Shown: positions 11,881 to 26,353 of the stretch, in pieces | How positions within the stretch are numbered: position 1 is the first letter of the stretch | How the letters are laid out: each line of letters starts with the position of its first letter | NCBI RefSeq assembly: GCF_050947335.1 | Contig: NW_027473329.1 | Coordinates: 1,984,001 to 2,048,000 of the forward strand | Source: Megachile rotundata | Taxonomy: Eukaryota > Arthropoda > Insecta > Hymenoptera > Megachilidae | Direction of reading: 5' to 3' | DNA length: 64,000 nucleotides | Translations under genes and position numbers: made by a program | Notes under the pieces: model-generated | What the model was told of the DNA's origin: nothing | Database searches by the model: none | The model's input: only the letters and a program-made list of their open reading frames with translations

Positions 11881-14800
11881 ACAATTCGACACCACAATGA
11901 GCAATTTTGCTCGTTTTGCACGAATTATGCTCATTTTCGCACGATTCAGCCTCTAATTCGCACATATCCGCTGTAATTCGACTCTGTACTATCTAGTTAT
12001 GTTAAGTTATCCTATCTGAGCACAATTCAACACCACAACGAACAATTTTGCTCGTTTTGCACGAATTATGCTCATTTTCGAACGATTCAGTCTCTAATTC
12101 GCACATATCCGCTGTAATTCGACTCTGTACTATCTAGTTATGTTAAGTTATCCTATCTGAGCACAATTCAACACCACAATGAACAATTTTCTCGTTTTGC
12201 ACGAATTATGCTCATTTTCGCACGATTCAGCCTCTAGTTCGCACATATCCGCTGTAATTCGACTCTGTACTATCTAGTTATGTTAAGTTATCCTATCTGA
12301 GCACAATTCAACACCACAATGAACAATTTTGCTCGTTTTGCACGAATTATGCTCATTTTCGCACGATTCAGCCTCTATTTCGCACATATCCGCTGTAATT
12401 CGACTCTGTACTATCTAGTCATGTTAAGTTATCGTAACTGAGCACAATTCAACACCACAATGAACAATTTTGCTCGTTTTGCACGAATTATGCTCATTTT
12501 CGAACGATTCAGCCCCTAATTCGCACATATCCGCTGTAATTCGACTCTGTACTATCTAGTTATGTTAAGTTATCCTATCTGCGCACAATTCAACACCACA
12601 ATGAACAATTTTGCTCGTTTTGCACGAATTATGCTCATTTTCGCACGATTCGGCCTCTAGTTCGCACATATCCGCTGTAATTCGACTCTGTACTATCTAG
12701 TTATGTTAAGTTATCCTATCTGAGCACAATTCAACACCACAATGAACAATTTTGCTCGTTTTGCACGAATTTTGCTCGTTTTGAACGAATTTTGCTCATT
12801 TTCGTACGATCAGCCTCTAATTCGCACATATCCGCTGTAATTCGACTCTGTACTATCTAGTTATGTTAAGTTATCCTATCTGAGCACAATTCAACACCAC
12901 AATGAACAATTTTGCTCGTTTTGCACGAATTATGCTCATTTTCGCACGATTCAGCCTCTATTTCGCACATATCCGCTGTAATTCGACTCTGTACTATCTA
13001 GTCATGTTAAGTTATCGTAACTGAGCACAATTCAACACCACAATGAACAATTTTGCTCGTTTTGAACGAATTACGCTCATTTTCGCACGATTCAGCCTCT
13101 AATTCGCACATATCCGCTGTAATTCGACTCTGTACTATCTAGTTATGTTAAGTTATCCTATCTGCGCACAATTCAACACCACAATGAACAATTTTGCTCG
13201 TTTTGCACGAATTTTGCTCATTTTCGCACGATTCAGCCTCTAATTCGCACATATCCGCTGTAATTCGACTCTGTACTATCTAATCATGTTAAGTTATCGT
13301 AACTGAGCACAATTCAACACCACAACGAACAATTTTGCTCGTTTTGCACGAATTATGCTCATTTTCGAACGATTCAGTCTCTAATTCGCACATATCCGCT
13401 GTAATTCGACTTTGTACTATCTAGTTATGTTAAGTTATCCTATCTGAGCACAATTCAACACCACAATGAACAATTTTGCTCGTTTTGCACGAATTATGCT
13501 CATTTTCGCACGATTCAGCCTCTAATTCGCACATATCCGCTGTAATTCGACTCTGTACTATCTGGTCATGTTAAGTTATCGTAACTGAGCACAATTCAAC
13601 ACCACAATGAACAATTTTGCTCGTTTTGAACGAATTATGCTCATTTTCGCACGATTCAGCCTCTAATTCGCACATATCCGCTGTAATTCGACTCTGTACT
13701 ATCTAGTTATGTTAAGTTATCCTATCTGAGCACAATTCAACACCACAATGAACAATTTTCTCGTTTTGCACGAATTATGCTCATTTTCGCACGATTCAGC
13801 CTCTAGTTCGCACATATCCTCTGTAATTCGACTCTGTACTATCTAGTTATGTTAAGTTATCCTATCTGACCACAATTCAACACCACAATGAACAATTTTG
13901 CTCGTTTTGAACGAATTATGCTCATTTTCGCACGATTCAGCCTCTAATTCGCACATATCCGCTGTAATTCGACTCTGTACTATCTAGTTATGTTAAGTTA
14001 TCCTATCTGAGCACAATTCAACACCACAATGAACAATTTTGCTCGTTTTGCACGAATTTTGCTCATTTTCGCACGATTCAGCCTCTAGTTCGCACATATC
14101 CGCTGTAATTCGACTCTGTACTATCTAGTTATGTTAAGTTATCCTATCTGAGCACAATTCAACACCACAATGAACAATTTTCTCGTTTTGCACGAATTAT
14201 GCTCATTTTCGCACGATTCAGCCTCTAGTTCGCACATATCCGCTGTAATTCGACTCTGTACTATCTAGTTATGTTAAGTTATCCTATCTGAGCACAATTC
14301 AACACCACAATGAACAATTTTCTCGTTTTGCACGAATTATGCTCATTTTCGCACGATTCAGCCTCTAGTTCGCACATATCCGCTGTAATTCGACTCTGTA
14401 CTATCTAGTTATGTTAAGTTATCCTATCTGACCACAATTCAACACCACAATGAACAATTTTGCTCGTTTTGCACGAATTATGCTCATTTTCGCACGATTC
14501 AGCCTCTAATTCGCACATATCCGCTGTAATTCGACTCTGTACTATCTAGTCATGTTAAGTTATCGTAACTGAGCACAATTCAACACCACAATGAACAATT
14601 TTGCTCGTTTTGCACGAATTATGCTCATTTTCGAACGATTCAGCCCCTAATTCGCACATATCCGCTGTAATTCGACTCTGTACTATCTAGTTATGTTAAG
14701 TTATCCTATCTGAGCACAATTCGACACCACAATGAACAATTTTGCTCGTTTTGCACGAATTATGCTCATTTTCGCACGATTCAGCCTCTAATTCGCACAT

Positions 14801-15136
14801 ATCCGCTGTAATTCGACTCTGTACTATCTAGTTATGTTAAGTTATCCTATCTGAGCACAATTCAACACCACAACGAACAATTTTGCTCGTTTTGCACGAA
14901 TTATGCTCATTTTCGAACGATTCAGTCTCTAATTCGCACATATCCGCTGTAATTCGACTCTGTACTATCTAGTTATGTTAAGTTATCCTATCTGAGCACA
15001 ATTCAACACCACAATGAACAATTTTCTCGTTTTGCACGAATTATGCTCATTTTCGCACGATTCAGCCTCTAGTTCGCACATATCCGCTGTAATTCGACTC
15101 TGTACTATCTAGTTATGTTAAGTTATCCTATCTGAG
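11881..15136 (+). repeat. Tandem duplication of ~3.2 kb, copy 1 (about 3,257 bp)
   Basis: Copy 1 starts near the rare variant ATGAGCAATT at 11897. Its counterpart in copy 2 is at 15154, 3,257 bp away. Other pairs at 3,257 bp are CAGTCTCT at 12088 and 15345, CAGCCCCT at 12510 and 15767, and GTACGATCAG at about 12,805 and 16,061. After about 13,140 the spacing drops to 3,116 bp, because copy 1 has one extra monomer (the one with CTGCGCAC near 13,165). Confidence 0.9.
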
Positions 15137-18100
15137 CACAATTCGACACCACAATGAGCAATTTTGCTCGTTTTGCACGAATTATGCTCATTTTCGCACG
15201 ATTCAGCCTCTAATTCGCACATATCCGCTGTAATTCGACTCTGTACTATCTAGTTATGTTAAGTTATCCTATCTGAGCACAATTCAACACCACAACGAAC
15301 AATTTTGCTCGTTTTGCACGAATTATGCTCATTTTCGAACGATTCAGTCTCTAATTCGCACATATCCGCTGTAATTCGACTCTGTACTATCTAGTTATGT
15401 TAAGTTATCCTATCTGAGCACAATTCAACACCACAATGAACAATTTTCTCGTTTTGCACGAATTATGCTCATTTTCGCACGATTCAGCCTCTAGTTCGCA
15501 CATATCCGCTGTAATTCGACTCTGTACTATCTAGTTATGTTAAGTTATCCTATCTGAGCACAATTCAACACCACAATGAACAATTTTGCTCGTTTTGCAC
15601 GAATTATGCTCATTTTCGCACGATTCAGCCTCTATTTCGCACATATCCGCTGTAATTCGACTCTGTACTATCTAGTCATGTTAAGTTATCGTAACTGAGC
15701 ACAATTCAACACCACAATGAACAATTTTGCTCGTTTTGCACGAATTATGCTCATTTTCGAACGATTCAGCCCCTAATTCGCACATATCCGCTGTAATTCG
15801 ACTCTGTACTATCTAGTTATGTTAAGTTATCCTATCTGCGCACAATTCAACACCACAATGAACAATTTTGCTCGTTTTGCACGAATTATGCTCATTTTCG
15901 CACGATTCGGCCTCTAGTTCGCACATATCCGCTGTAATTCGACTCTGTACTATCTAGTTATGTTAAGTTATCCTATCTGAGCACAATTCAACACCACAAT
16001 GAACAATTTTGCTCGTTTTGCACGAATTTTGCTCGTTTTGAACGAATTTTGCTCATTTTCGTACGATCAGCCTCTAATTCGCACATATCCGCTGTAATTC
16101 GACTCTGTACTATCTAGTTATGTTAAGTTATCCTATCTGAGCACAATTCAACACCACAATGAACAATTTTGCGCGTTTTGCACGAATTATGCTCATTTTC
16201 GCACGATTCAGCCTCTATTTCGCACATATCCGCTGTAATTCGACTCTGTACTATCTAGTCATGTTAAGTTATCGTAACTGAGCACAATTCAACACCACAA
16301 TGAACAATTTTGCTCGTTTTGAACGAATTACGCTCATTTTCGCACGATTCAGCCTCTAATTCGCACATATCCGCTGTAATTCGACTCTGTACTATCTAAT
16401 CATGTTAAGTTATCGTAACTGAGCACAATTCAACACCACAACGAACAATTTTGCTCGTTTTGCACGAATTATGCTCATTTTCGAACGATTCAGTCTCTAA
16501 TTCGCACATATCCGCTGTAATTCGACTTTGTACTATCTAGTTATGTTAAGTTATCCTATCTGAGCACAATTCAACACCACAATGAACAATTTTGCTCGTT
16601 TTGCACGAATTATGCTCATTTTCGCACGATTCAGCCTCTAATTCGCACATATCCGCTGTAATTCGACTCTGTACTATCTGGTCATGTTAAGTTATCGTAA
16701 CTGAGCACAATTCAACACCACAATGAACAATTTTGCTCGTTTTGAACGAATTATGCTCATTTTCGCACGATTCAGCCTCTAATTCGCACATATCCGCTGT
16801 AATTCGACTCTGTACTATCTAGTTATGTTAAGTTATCCTATCTGAGCACAATTCAACACCACAATGAACAATTTTCTCGTTTTGCACGAATTATGCTCAT
16901 TTTCGCACGATTCAGCCTCTAGTTCGCACATATCCTCTGTAATTCGACTCTGTACTATCTAGTTATGTTAAGTTATCCTATCTGACCACAATTCAACACC
17001 ACAATGAACAATTTTGCTCGTTTTGAACGAATTATGCTCATTTTCGCACGATTCAGCCTCTAATTCGCACATATCCGCTGTAATTCGACTCTGTACTATC
17101 TAGTTATGTTAAGTTATCCTATCTGAGCACAATTCAACACCACAATGAACAATTTTGCTCGTTTTGCACGAATTTTGCTCATTTTCGCACGATTCAGCCT
17201 CTAGTTCGCACATATCCGCTGTAATTCGACTCTGTACTATCTAGTTATGTTAAGTTATCCTATCTGAGCACAATTCAACACCACAATGAACAATTTTCTC
17301 GTTTTGCACGAATTATGCTCATTTTCGCACGATTCAGCCTCTAGTTCGCACATATCCGCTGTAATTCGACTCTGTACTATCTAGTTATGTTAAGTTATCC
17401 TATCTGAGCACAATTCAACACCACAATGAACAATTTTCTCGTTTTGCACGAATTATGCTCATTTTCGCACGATTCAGCCTCTAGTTCGCACATATCCGCT
17501 GTAATTCGACTCTGTACTATCTAGTTATGTTAAGTTATCCTATCTGACCACAATTCAACACCACAATGAACAATTTTGCTCGTTTTGCACGAATTATGCT
17601 CATTTTCGCACGATTCAGCCTCTAATTCGCACATATCCGCTGTAATTCGACTCTGTACTATCTAGTCATGTTAAGTTATCGTAACTGAGCACAATTCAAC
17701 ACCACAATGAACAATTTTGCTCGTTTTGCACGAATTATGCTCATTTTCGAACGATTCAGCCCCTAATTCGCACATATCCGCTGTAATTCGACTCTGTACT
17801 ATCTAGTTATGTTAAGTTATCCTATCTGAGCACAATTCGACACCACAATGAACAATTTTGCTCGTTTTGCACGAATTATGCTCATTTTCGCACGATTCAG
17901 CCTCTAATTCGCACATATCCGCTGTAATTCGACTCTGTACTATCTAGTTATGTTAAGTTATCCTATCTGAGCACAATTCAACACCACAACGAACAATTTT
18001 GCTCGTTTTGCACGAATTATGCTCATTTTCGAACGATTCAGTCTCTAATTCGCACATATCCGCTGTAATTCGACTCTGTACTATCTAGTTATGTTAAGTT

Positions 18101-18252
18101 ATCCTATCTGAGCACAATTCAACACCACAATGAACAATTTTCTCGTTTTGCACGAATTATGCTCATTTTCGCACGATTCAGCCTCTAGTTCGCACATATC
18201 CGCTGTAATTCGACTCTGTACTATCTAGTTATGTTAAGTTATCCTATCTGAG
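15137..18252 (+). repeat. Tandem duplication of ~3.2 kb, copy 2 (about 3,116 bp)
   Basis: Copy 2 joins copy 1 directly. Pairs at 3,116 bp are CAGTCTCT at 13375 and 16491 and at 14923 and 18039, CGACTTTGT at about 13,408 and 16,524, TCTGGTCATG at 13561 and 16677, and CAGCCCCT at 14641 and 17757. The match continues at least to 18,179 and then the next monomer differs. One monomer present in copy 1 is absent between 16,068 and 16,491. The exact agreement of all other spacings suggests a recent duplication. Confidence 0.9.
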
Positions 18253-18959
18253 CACAATTCAACACCACAATGAACAATTTTGCTCGTTTTGCACGAATTA
18301 TGCTCATTTTCGCACGATTCAGCCTCTAATTCGCACATATCCGCTGTAATTCGACTCTGTACTATCTAGTTATGTTAAGTTATCCTATCTGAGCACAATT
18401 CAACACCACAATGAACAATTTTGCTCGTTTTGCACGAATTTTGCTCATTTTCGCACGATTCAGACTCTAGTTCGCACATATCCGCTGTAATTCGACTCTG
18501 TACTATCTAGTCATGTTAAGTTATCGTAACTGAGCACAATTCAACACCACAATGAACAATTTTGCTCGTTTTGCACGAATTATGCTCATTTTCGAACGAT
18601 TCAGCCTCTAATTCGCACATATCCGCTGTAATTCGACTCTGTACTATCTAGTTATGTTAAGTTATCCTATCTGAGCACAATTCGACACCACAATGAACAA
18701 TTTTGCTCGTTTTGCACGAATTATGCTCATTTTCGCACGATTCAGCCTCTAATTCGCTCATATCCGCTGTAATTCGACTCTGTACTATCTAGTTATGTTA
18801 AGTTATCCTATCTGAGCACAATTCAACACCACAATGAACAATTTTGCTCGTTTTGCACGAATTTTGCTCATTTTCGCACGATTCAGCCTCTAGTTCGCAC
18901 ATATCCGCTGTAATTCGACTCTGTACTATCTAGTTATGTTAAGTTATCCTATCTGAGCA
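18253..18959 (+). repeat. Transition segment between HOR regions
   Basis: About five standard monomers that belong neither to the 3.2 kb duplication nor, in order, to the super-repeat to the right. They include private changes such as GATTCAGACTC near 18,463 and TTCGCTCATATCC near 18,757. No gene or other element is visible. Confidence 0.75.
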
Positions 18960-21900
18960 CAATTCAACACCACAATGAACAATTTTCTCGTTTTGCACGA
19001 ATTATGCTCATTTTCGCACGATTCAGCCTCTAGTTCGCACATATCCGCTGTAATTCGACTCTGTACTATCTAGTCATGTTAAGTTATCGTAACTGAGCAC
19101 AATTCAACACCACAATGAACAATTTTGCTCGTTTTGAACGAATTATGCTCATTTTCGCACGATTCAGCCTCTAATTCGCACATATCCGCTGTAATTCGAC
19201 TCTGTACTATCTAGTTATGTTAAGTTATCCTATCTGAGCACAATTCAACACCACAATGAACAATTTTGCTCGTTTTGCACGAATTTTGCTCATTTTCGCA
19301 CGATTCAGCCTCTAGTTCGCACATATCCGCTGTAATTCGAGTCTGTACTATCTAGTTATGTTAAGTTATCCTATCTGAGCACAATTCAACACCACAATGA
19401 ACAATTTTGCTCGTTTTGCACGAATTTTGCTCATTTTCGCACGATTCAGCCTCTAGTTCGCACATATCCGCTGTAATTCGACTCTGTACTATCTAGTTAT
19501 GTTAAGTTATCCTATCTGAGCACAATTCAACACCACAATGAACAATTTTCTCGTTTTGCACGAATTATGCTCATTTTCGCACGATTCAGCCTCTAGTTCG
19601 CACATATCCGCTGTAATTCGACTCTGTACTATCTAGTCATGTTAAGTTATCGTAACTGAGCACAATTCAACACCACAATGAACAATTTTGCTCGTTTTGA
19701 ACGAATTATGCTCATTTTCGCACGATTCAGCCTCTAATTCGCACATATCCGCTGTAATTCGACTCTGTACTATCTAGTTATGTTAAGTTATCCTATCTGA
19801 GCACAATTCAACACCACAATGAACAATTTTGCTCGTTTTGCACGAATTTTACTCATTTTCGCACGATTCAGCCTCTAGTTCGCACATATCCGCTGTAATT
19901 CGAGTCTGTACTATCTAGTTATGTTAAGTTATCCTATCTGAGCACAATTCAACACCACAATGAACAATTTTGCTCGTTTTGCACGAATTATGCTCATTTT
20001 CGCACGATTCAGCCTCTAATTCGCACATATCCGCTGTAATTCGACTCTGTACTATCTAGTCATGTTAAGTTATCGTAACTGAGCACAATTCAACACCACA
20101 ATGAACAATTTTGCTCGTTTTGAACGAATTATGCTCATTTTCGCACGATTCAGCCTCTAATTCGCACATATCCGCTGTAATTCGACTCTGTACTATCTAG
20201 TTATATTAAGTTATCCTATCTGAGCACAATTCAACACCACAATGAACAATTTTGCTCGTTTTGCACGAATTTTGCTCGTTTTCGAACGATTCAGCCTCTA
20301 ATTCACACATATCCGCTGTAATTCGACTCTGTACTATCTAGTTATGTTAAGTTATCCTATCTGAGCACAATTCAACACCACAATGAACAATTTTCTCGTT
20401 TTGCACGAATTATGCTCATTTTCGCACGATTCAGCCTCTAGTTCGCACATATCCGCTGTAATTCGACTCTGTACTATCTAGTTATGTTAAGTTATCCTAT
20501 CTGACCACAATTCAACACCACAATGAACAATTTTGCTCGTTTTGCACGAATTATGCTCATTTTCGCACGATTCAGCCTCTAATTCGCACATATCCGCTGT
20601 AATTCGACTCTGTACTATCTAGTTATGTTAAGTTATCCTAACTGAGCACAATTCAACACCACAATGAACAATTTTGCTCGTTTTGCACGAATTATGCTCA
20701 TTTTCGAACGATTCAGCCTCTAATTCGCACATATCCGCTGTAATTCGACTCTGTACTATCTAGTTATGTTAAGTTATCCTATCTGAGCACAATTCGACAC
20801 CACAATGAACAATTTTGCTCGATTTGCACGAATTATGCTCATTTTCGCACGATTCAGCCTCTAATTCGCACATATCCGCTGTAATTCGACTCTGTACTAT
20901 CTAGTTATGTTAAGTTATCCTATCTGAGCACAATTCAACACCACAATGAACAATTTTGCTCGTTTTGCACGAATTTTGCTCATTTTCGCACGATTCAGCC
21001 TCTAGTTCGCACATATCCGCTGTAATTCGAGTCTGTACTATCTAGTTATGTTAAGTTATCCTATCTGAGCACAATTCAACACCACAATGAACAATTTTGC
21101 TCGTTTTGCACGAATTATGCTCATTTTCGCACGATTCAGCCTCTAATTCGCACATATCCGCTGTAATTCGACTCTGTACTATCTAGTCATGTTAGGTTAT
21201 CGTAACTGAGCACAATTCAACACCACAATGAACAATTTTGCTCGTTTTGAACGAATTATGCTCATTTTCGCACGATTCAGCCTCTAATTCGCACATATCC
21301 GCTGTAATTCGACTCTGTACTATCTAGTTATGTTAAGTTATCCTATCTCAGCACAATTCAACACCACAATGAACAATTTTGCTCGTTTTGCACGAATTTT
21401 GCTCGTTTTCGCACGATTCAGCCTCTAATTCGCACATATCCGCTGTAATTCGACTCTGTACTATCTAGTTATGTTAAGTTATCCTATCTGAGCACAATTC
21501 AACACCACAATGAACAATTTTCTCGTTTTGCACGAATTATGCTCATTTTCGCACGATTCAGCCTCTAGTTCGCACATATCCGCTGTAATTCGACTCTGTA
21601 CTATCTAGTTATGTTAAGTTATCCTATCTGACCACAATTCAACACCACAATGAACAATTTTGCTCGTTTTGCACGAATTATGCTCATTTTCGCACGATTC
21701 AGCCTCTAATTCGCACATATCCGCTGTAATTCGACTCTGTACTATCTAGTTATGTTAAGTTATCCTAACTGAGCACAATTCAACACCACAATGAACAATT
21801 TTGCTCGTTTTGCACGAATTATGCTCATTTTCGAACGATTCAGCCTCTAATTCGCACATATCCGCTGTAATTCGACTCTGTACTATCTAGTTATGTTAAG

Positions 21901-22599
21901 TTATCCTATCTGAGCACAATTCGACACCACAATGAACAATTTTGCTCGATTTGCACGAATTATGCTCATTTTCGCACGATTCAGCCTCTAATTCGCACAT
22001 ATCCGCTGTAATTCGACTCTGTACTATCTAGTTATGTTAAGTTATCCTATCTGAGCACAATTCAACACCACAATGAACAATTTTGCTCGTTTTGCACGAA
22101 TTTTGCTCATTTTCGCACGATTCAGCCTCTAGTTCGCACATATCCGCTGTAATTCGAGTCTGTACTATCTAGTTATGTTAAGTTATCCTATCTGAGCACA
22201 ATTCAACACCACAATGAACAATTTTGCTCGTTTTGCACGAATTATGCTCATTTTCGCACGATTCAGCCTCTAATTCGCACATATCCGCTGTAATTCGACT
22301 CTGTACTATCTAGTCATGTTAGGTTATCGTAACTGAGCACAATTCAACACCACAATGAACAATTTTGCTCGTTTTGAACGAATTATGCTCATTTTCGCAC
22401 GATTCAGCCTCTAATTCGCACATATCCGCTGTAATTCGACTCTGTACTATCTAGTTATGTTAAGTTATCCTATCTCAGCACAATTCAACACCACAATGAA
22501 CAATTTTGCTCGTTTTGCACGAATTTTGCTCGTTTTCGCACGATTCAGCCTCTAATTCGCACATATCCGCTGTAATTCGACTCTGTACTATCTAGTTAT
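18960..22599 (+). repeat. Block Y0: 563/1,127 bp HOR
   Basis: The variant TTCGAGTCTG (GAG at 19339, 19902, 21029, 22156) sets the spacings 563, 1,127 and 1,127 bp. 563 is four monomers and 1,127 is eight. From about 18,960 the block matches sequence 10,008 bp downstream (GAG at 29347, 29910, 31037, 32164). From 19,902 it also matches sequence 15,651 bp downstream. The 8-mer carries TTAGGTTATCG, TATCTCAGCAC and GCTCGATTTG sub-variants in fixed order. Confidence 0.9.
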
Positions 22600-25500
22600 G
22601 TTAAGTTATCCTATCTGAGCACAATTCAACACCACAATGAACAATTTTGCTCGTTTTGCACGAATTTTGCTCATTTTCGCACGATTCAGCCTCTAGTTCG
22701 CACATATCCGCTGTAATTCGACTCTGTACTATCTAGTTATGTTAAGTTATCCTATCTGAGCACAATTCAACACCACAATGAACAATTTTCTCGTTTTGCA
22801 CGAATTATGCTCATTTTCGCACGATTCAGCCTCTAATTCGCACATATCCGCTGTAATTCGACTCTGTACTATCTAGTCATGTTAAGTTATCGTAACTGAG
22901 CACAATTCAACACCACAATGAACAATTTTGCTCGTTTTGCACGAATTATGCTCATTTTCGAACGATTCAGCCTCTAATTCGCACATATCCGCTGTAATTC
23001 GACTCTGTACTATCTAGTTATGTTAAGTTATCCTATCTGAGCACAATTCGACACCACAATGAACAATTTTGCTCGTTTTGCACGAATTATGCTCATTTTC
23101 GCACGATTCAGCCTCTAATTCGCACATATCCGCTGTAATTCGACTCTGTACCATCTAGTTATGTTAAGTTATCCTATCTGAGCACAATTCAACACCACAA
23201 TGAACAATTTTGCTCGTTTTGCAAGAATTTTGCTCATTTTCGCACGATTCAGCCTCTAATTCGCACATATCCGCTGTAATTCGACTCTGTACTATCTAGT
23301 CATGTTAAGTTATCGTAACTGAGCACAATTCAACACCACAATGAACTATTTTGCTCGTTTTGCACGAATTGTGCTCATTTTCGCACGATTCAGCCTCTAG
23401 TTCGCACATATCCGCTGTAATTCGACTCTGTACTATCTAGTTATGTTATGTTATCCTATCTGACCACAATTCAACACCACAATGAACAATTTTGCTCGTT
23501 TTGCACGAATTATGCTCATTTTCGCACGATTCAGCCTCTAATTCGCACATATCCGCTGTAATTCGACTCTGTACTATCTAGTCATGTTAAGTTATCGTAA
23601 CTGAGCACAATTCAACACCACAATGAACAATTTTGCTCGTTTTGCACGAATTATGCTCATTTTCGCACGATTCAGCCTCTAATTCGCACATATCCGCTGT
23701 AATTCGACTCTGTACTATCTAGTTATGTTAAGTTATCCTATCTGAGCACAATTCAACACCACAATGAACAATTTTCTCGTTTTGCACGAATTATGCTCAT
23801 TTTCGCACGATTCAGCCTCTAGTTCGCACATATCCGCTGTAATTCGACTCTGTACTATCTAGTTATGTTAAGTTATCCTATCTGACCACAATTCAACACC
23901 ACAATGAACAATTTTGCTCGTTTTGCACGAATTATGCTCATTTTCGCACGATTCAGCCTCTAATTCGCACATATCCGCTGTAATTCGACTCTGTACTATC
24001 TAGTCATGTTAAGTTATCGTAACTGAGCACAATTCAACACCACAATGAACAATTTTGCTCGTTTTGCACGAATTATGCTCATTTTCGAACGATTCAGCCT
24101 CTAATTCGCACATATCCGCTGTAATTCGACTCTGTACTATCTAGTTATGTTAAGTTATCCTATCTGAGCACGATTCGACACCACAATGAACAATTTTGCT
24201 CGTTTTGCACGAATTTTGCTCATTTTCGCACGATTCAGCCTCTAGTTCGCACATATCCGCTGTAATTCGACTCTGTACTATCTAGTTATGTTAAGTTATC
24301 CTATCTGAGCACAATTCAACACCACAATGAACAATTTTCTCGTTTTGCACGAATTATGCTCATTTTCGCACGATTCAGCCTCTAGTTCGCACATATCCGC
24401 TGTAATTCGACTCTGTACTATCTAGTTATGTTAAGTTATCCTATCTGAGCACAATTCAACACCACAATGAACAATTTTCTCGTTTTGCACGAATTATGCT
24501 CATTTTCGCACGATTCAGCCTCTAGTTCGCACATATCCGCTGTAATTCGACTCTGTACTATCTAGTTATGTTAAGTTATCCTATCTGACCACAATTCAAC
24601 ACCACAATGAACAATTTTGCTCGTTTTGCACGAATTATGCTCATTTTCGCACGATTCAGCCTCTAATTCGCACATATCCGCTGTAATTCGACTCTGTACT
24701 ATCTAGTCATGTTAAGTTATCGTAACTGAGCACAATTCAACACCACAATGAACAATTTTGCTCGTTTTGCACGAATTATGCTCATTTTCGAACGATTCAG
24801 CCTCTAATTCGCACATATCCGCTGTAATTCGACTCTGTACTATCTAGTTATGTTAAGTTATCCTATCTGAGCACGATTCGACACCACAATGAACAATTTT
24901 GCTCGTTTTGCACGAATTATGCTCATTTTCGCACGATTCAGCCTCTAATTCGCACATATCCGCTGTAATTCGACTCTGTACTATCTAGTTATGTTAAGTT
25001 ATCCTATCTGAGCACAATTCAACACCACAATGAACAATTTTGCTCGTTTTGCACGAATTTTGCTCATTTTCGCACGATTCAGCCTCTAGTTCGCACATAT
25101 CCGCTGTAATTCGACTCTGTACTATCTAGTTATGTTAAGTTATCCTATCTGAGCACAATTCAACACCACAATGAACAATTTTCTCGTTTTGCACGAATTG
25201 TGCTCATTTTCGCACGATTCAGCCTCTAGTTCGCACATATCCGCTGTAATTCGACTCTGTACTATCTAGTTATGTTAAGTTATCCTATCTGACCACAATT
25301 CAACACCACAATGAACAATTTTGCTCGTTTTGCACGAATTATGCTCATTTTCGCACGATTCAGCCTCTAATTCGCACATATCCGCTGTAATTCGACTCTG
25401 TACTATCTAGTCATGTTAAGTTATCGTAACTGAGCACAATTCAACACCACAATGAACAATTTTGCTCGTTTTGCACGAATTTTGCTCGTTTTCGAACGAT

Positions 25501-26205
25501 TCAGCCTCTAATTCACACATATCCGCTGTAATTCGACTCTGTACTATCTAGTTATGTTAAGTTATCCTATCTGACCACAATTCAACACCACAATGAACAA
25601 TTTTGCTCGTTTTGCACGAATTATGCTCATTTTCGCACGATTCAGCCTCTAATTCGCACATATCCGCTGTAATTCGACTCTGTACTATCTAGTCATGTTA
25701 AGTTATCGTAACTGAGCACAATTCAACACCACAATGAACAATTTTGCTCGTTTTGAACGAATTATGCTCATTTTCGCACGATTCAGCCTCTAATTCGCAC
25801 ATATCCGCTGTAATTCGACTCTGTACTATCTAGTTATATTAAGTTATCCTATCTGAGCACAATTCAACACCACAATGAACAATTTTGCTCGTTTTGCACG
25901 AATTTTGCTCGTTTTCGAACGATTCATCCTCTAATTCACACATATCCGCTGTAATTCGACTCTGTACTATCTAGTTATGTTAAGTTATCCTATCTGAGCA
26001 CAATTCAACACCACAATGAACAATTTTCTCGTTTTGCACGAATTATGCTCATTTTCGCACGATTCAGCCTCTAGTTCGCACATATCCGCTGTAATTCGAC
26101 TCTGTACTATCTAGTTATGTTAAGTTATCCTATCTGACCACAATTCAACACCACAATGAACAATTTTGCTCGTTTTGCACGAATTATGCTCATTTTCGCA
26201 CGATT
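22600..26205 (+). repeat. Block Z1: contains 703 bp five-monomer HOR
   Basis: The marker GCACGATTCGAC occurs at 24171 and 24874 (measured at CGATTCGAC), 703 bp apart, which is five monomers with two of them 140 bp. Other landmarks are GCAAGAATT near 23,222, GAACTATTTTG near 23,343 and TTATGTTATG at 23441. The whole block recurs 15,651 bp later as Z2 with the same internal spacing. Confidence 0.88.
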
Positions 26206-26353
26206 CAGCCTCTAGTTCGCACATATCCGCTGTAATTCGACTCTGTACTATCTAGTCATGTTAAGTTATCGTAACTGAGCACATTGAACAATTTTGCTCG
26301 TTTTGCACGAATTTTGCTCGTTTTGAACGAATTTTGCTCATTTTCGAACGATT
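26206..26353 (+). repeat. 148 bp monomer class, late form (GAGCACATTGAAC)
   Basis: This has the same 13 bp deletion and extra 20 bp block as the early 148 bp class, plus an A to T change at the junction. The marker CACATTGAAC occurs ten times: 26280, 28116, 32345, 34181, 41933, 43772, 48002, 49838, 59838 and 61674. It always comes in pairs 1,836 bp apart (1,839 in the 41.9 kb pair, which contains private indels). It marks the X blocks of the super-repeat. Confidence 0.93.
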
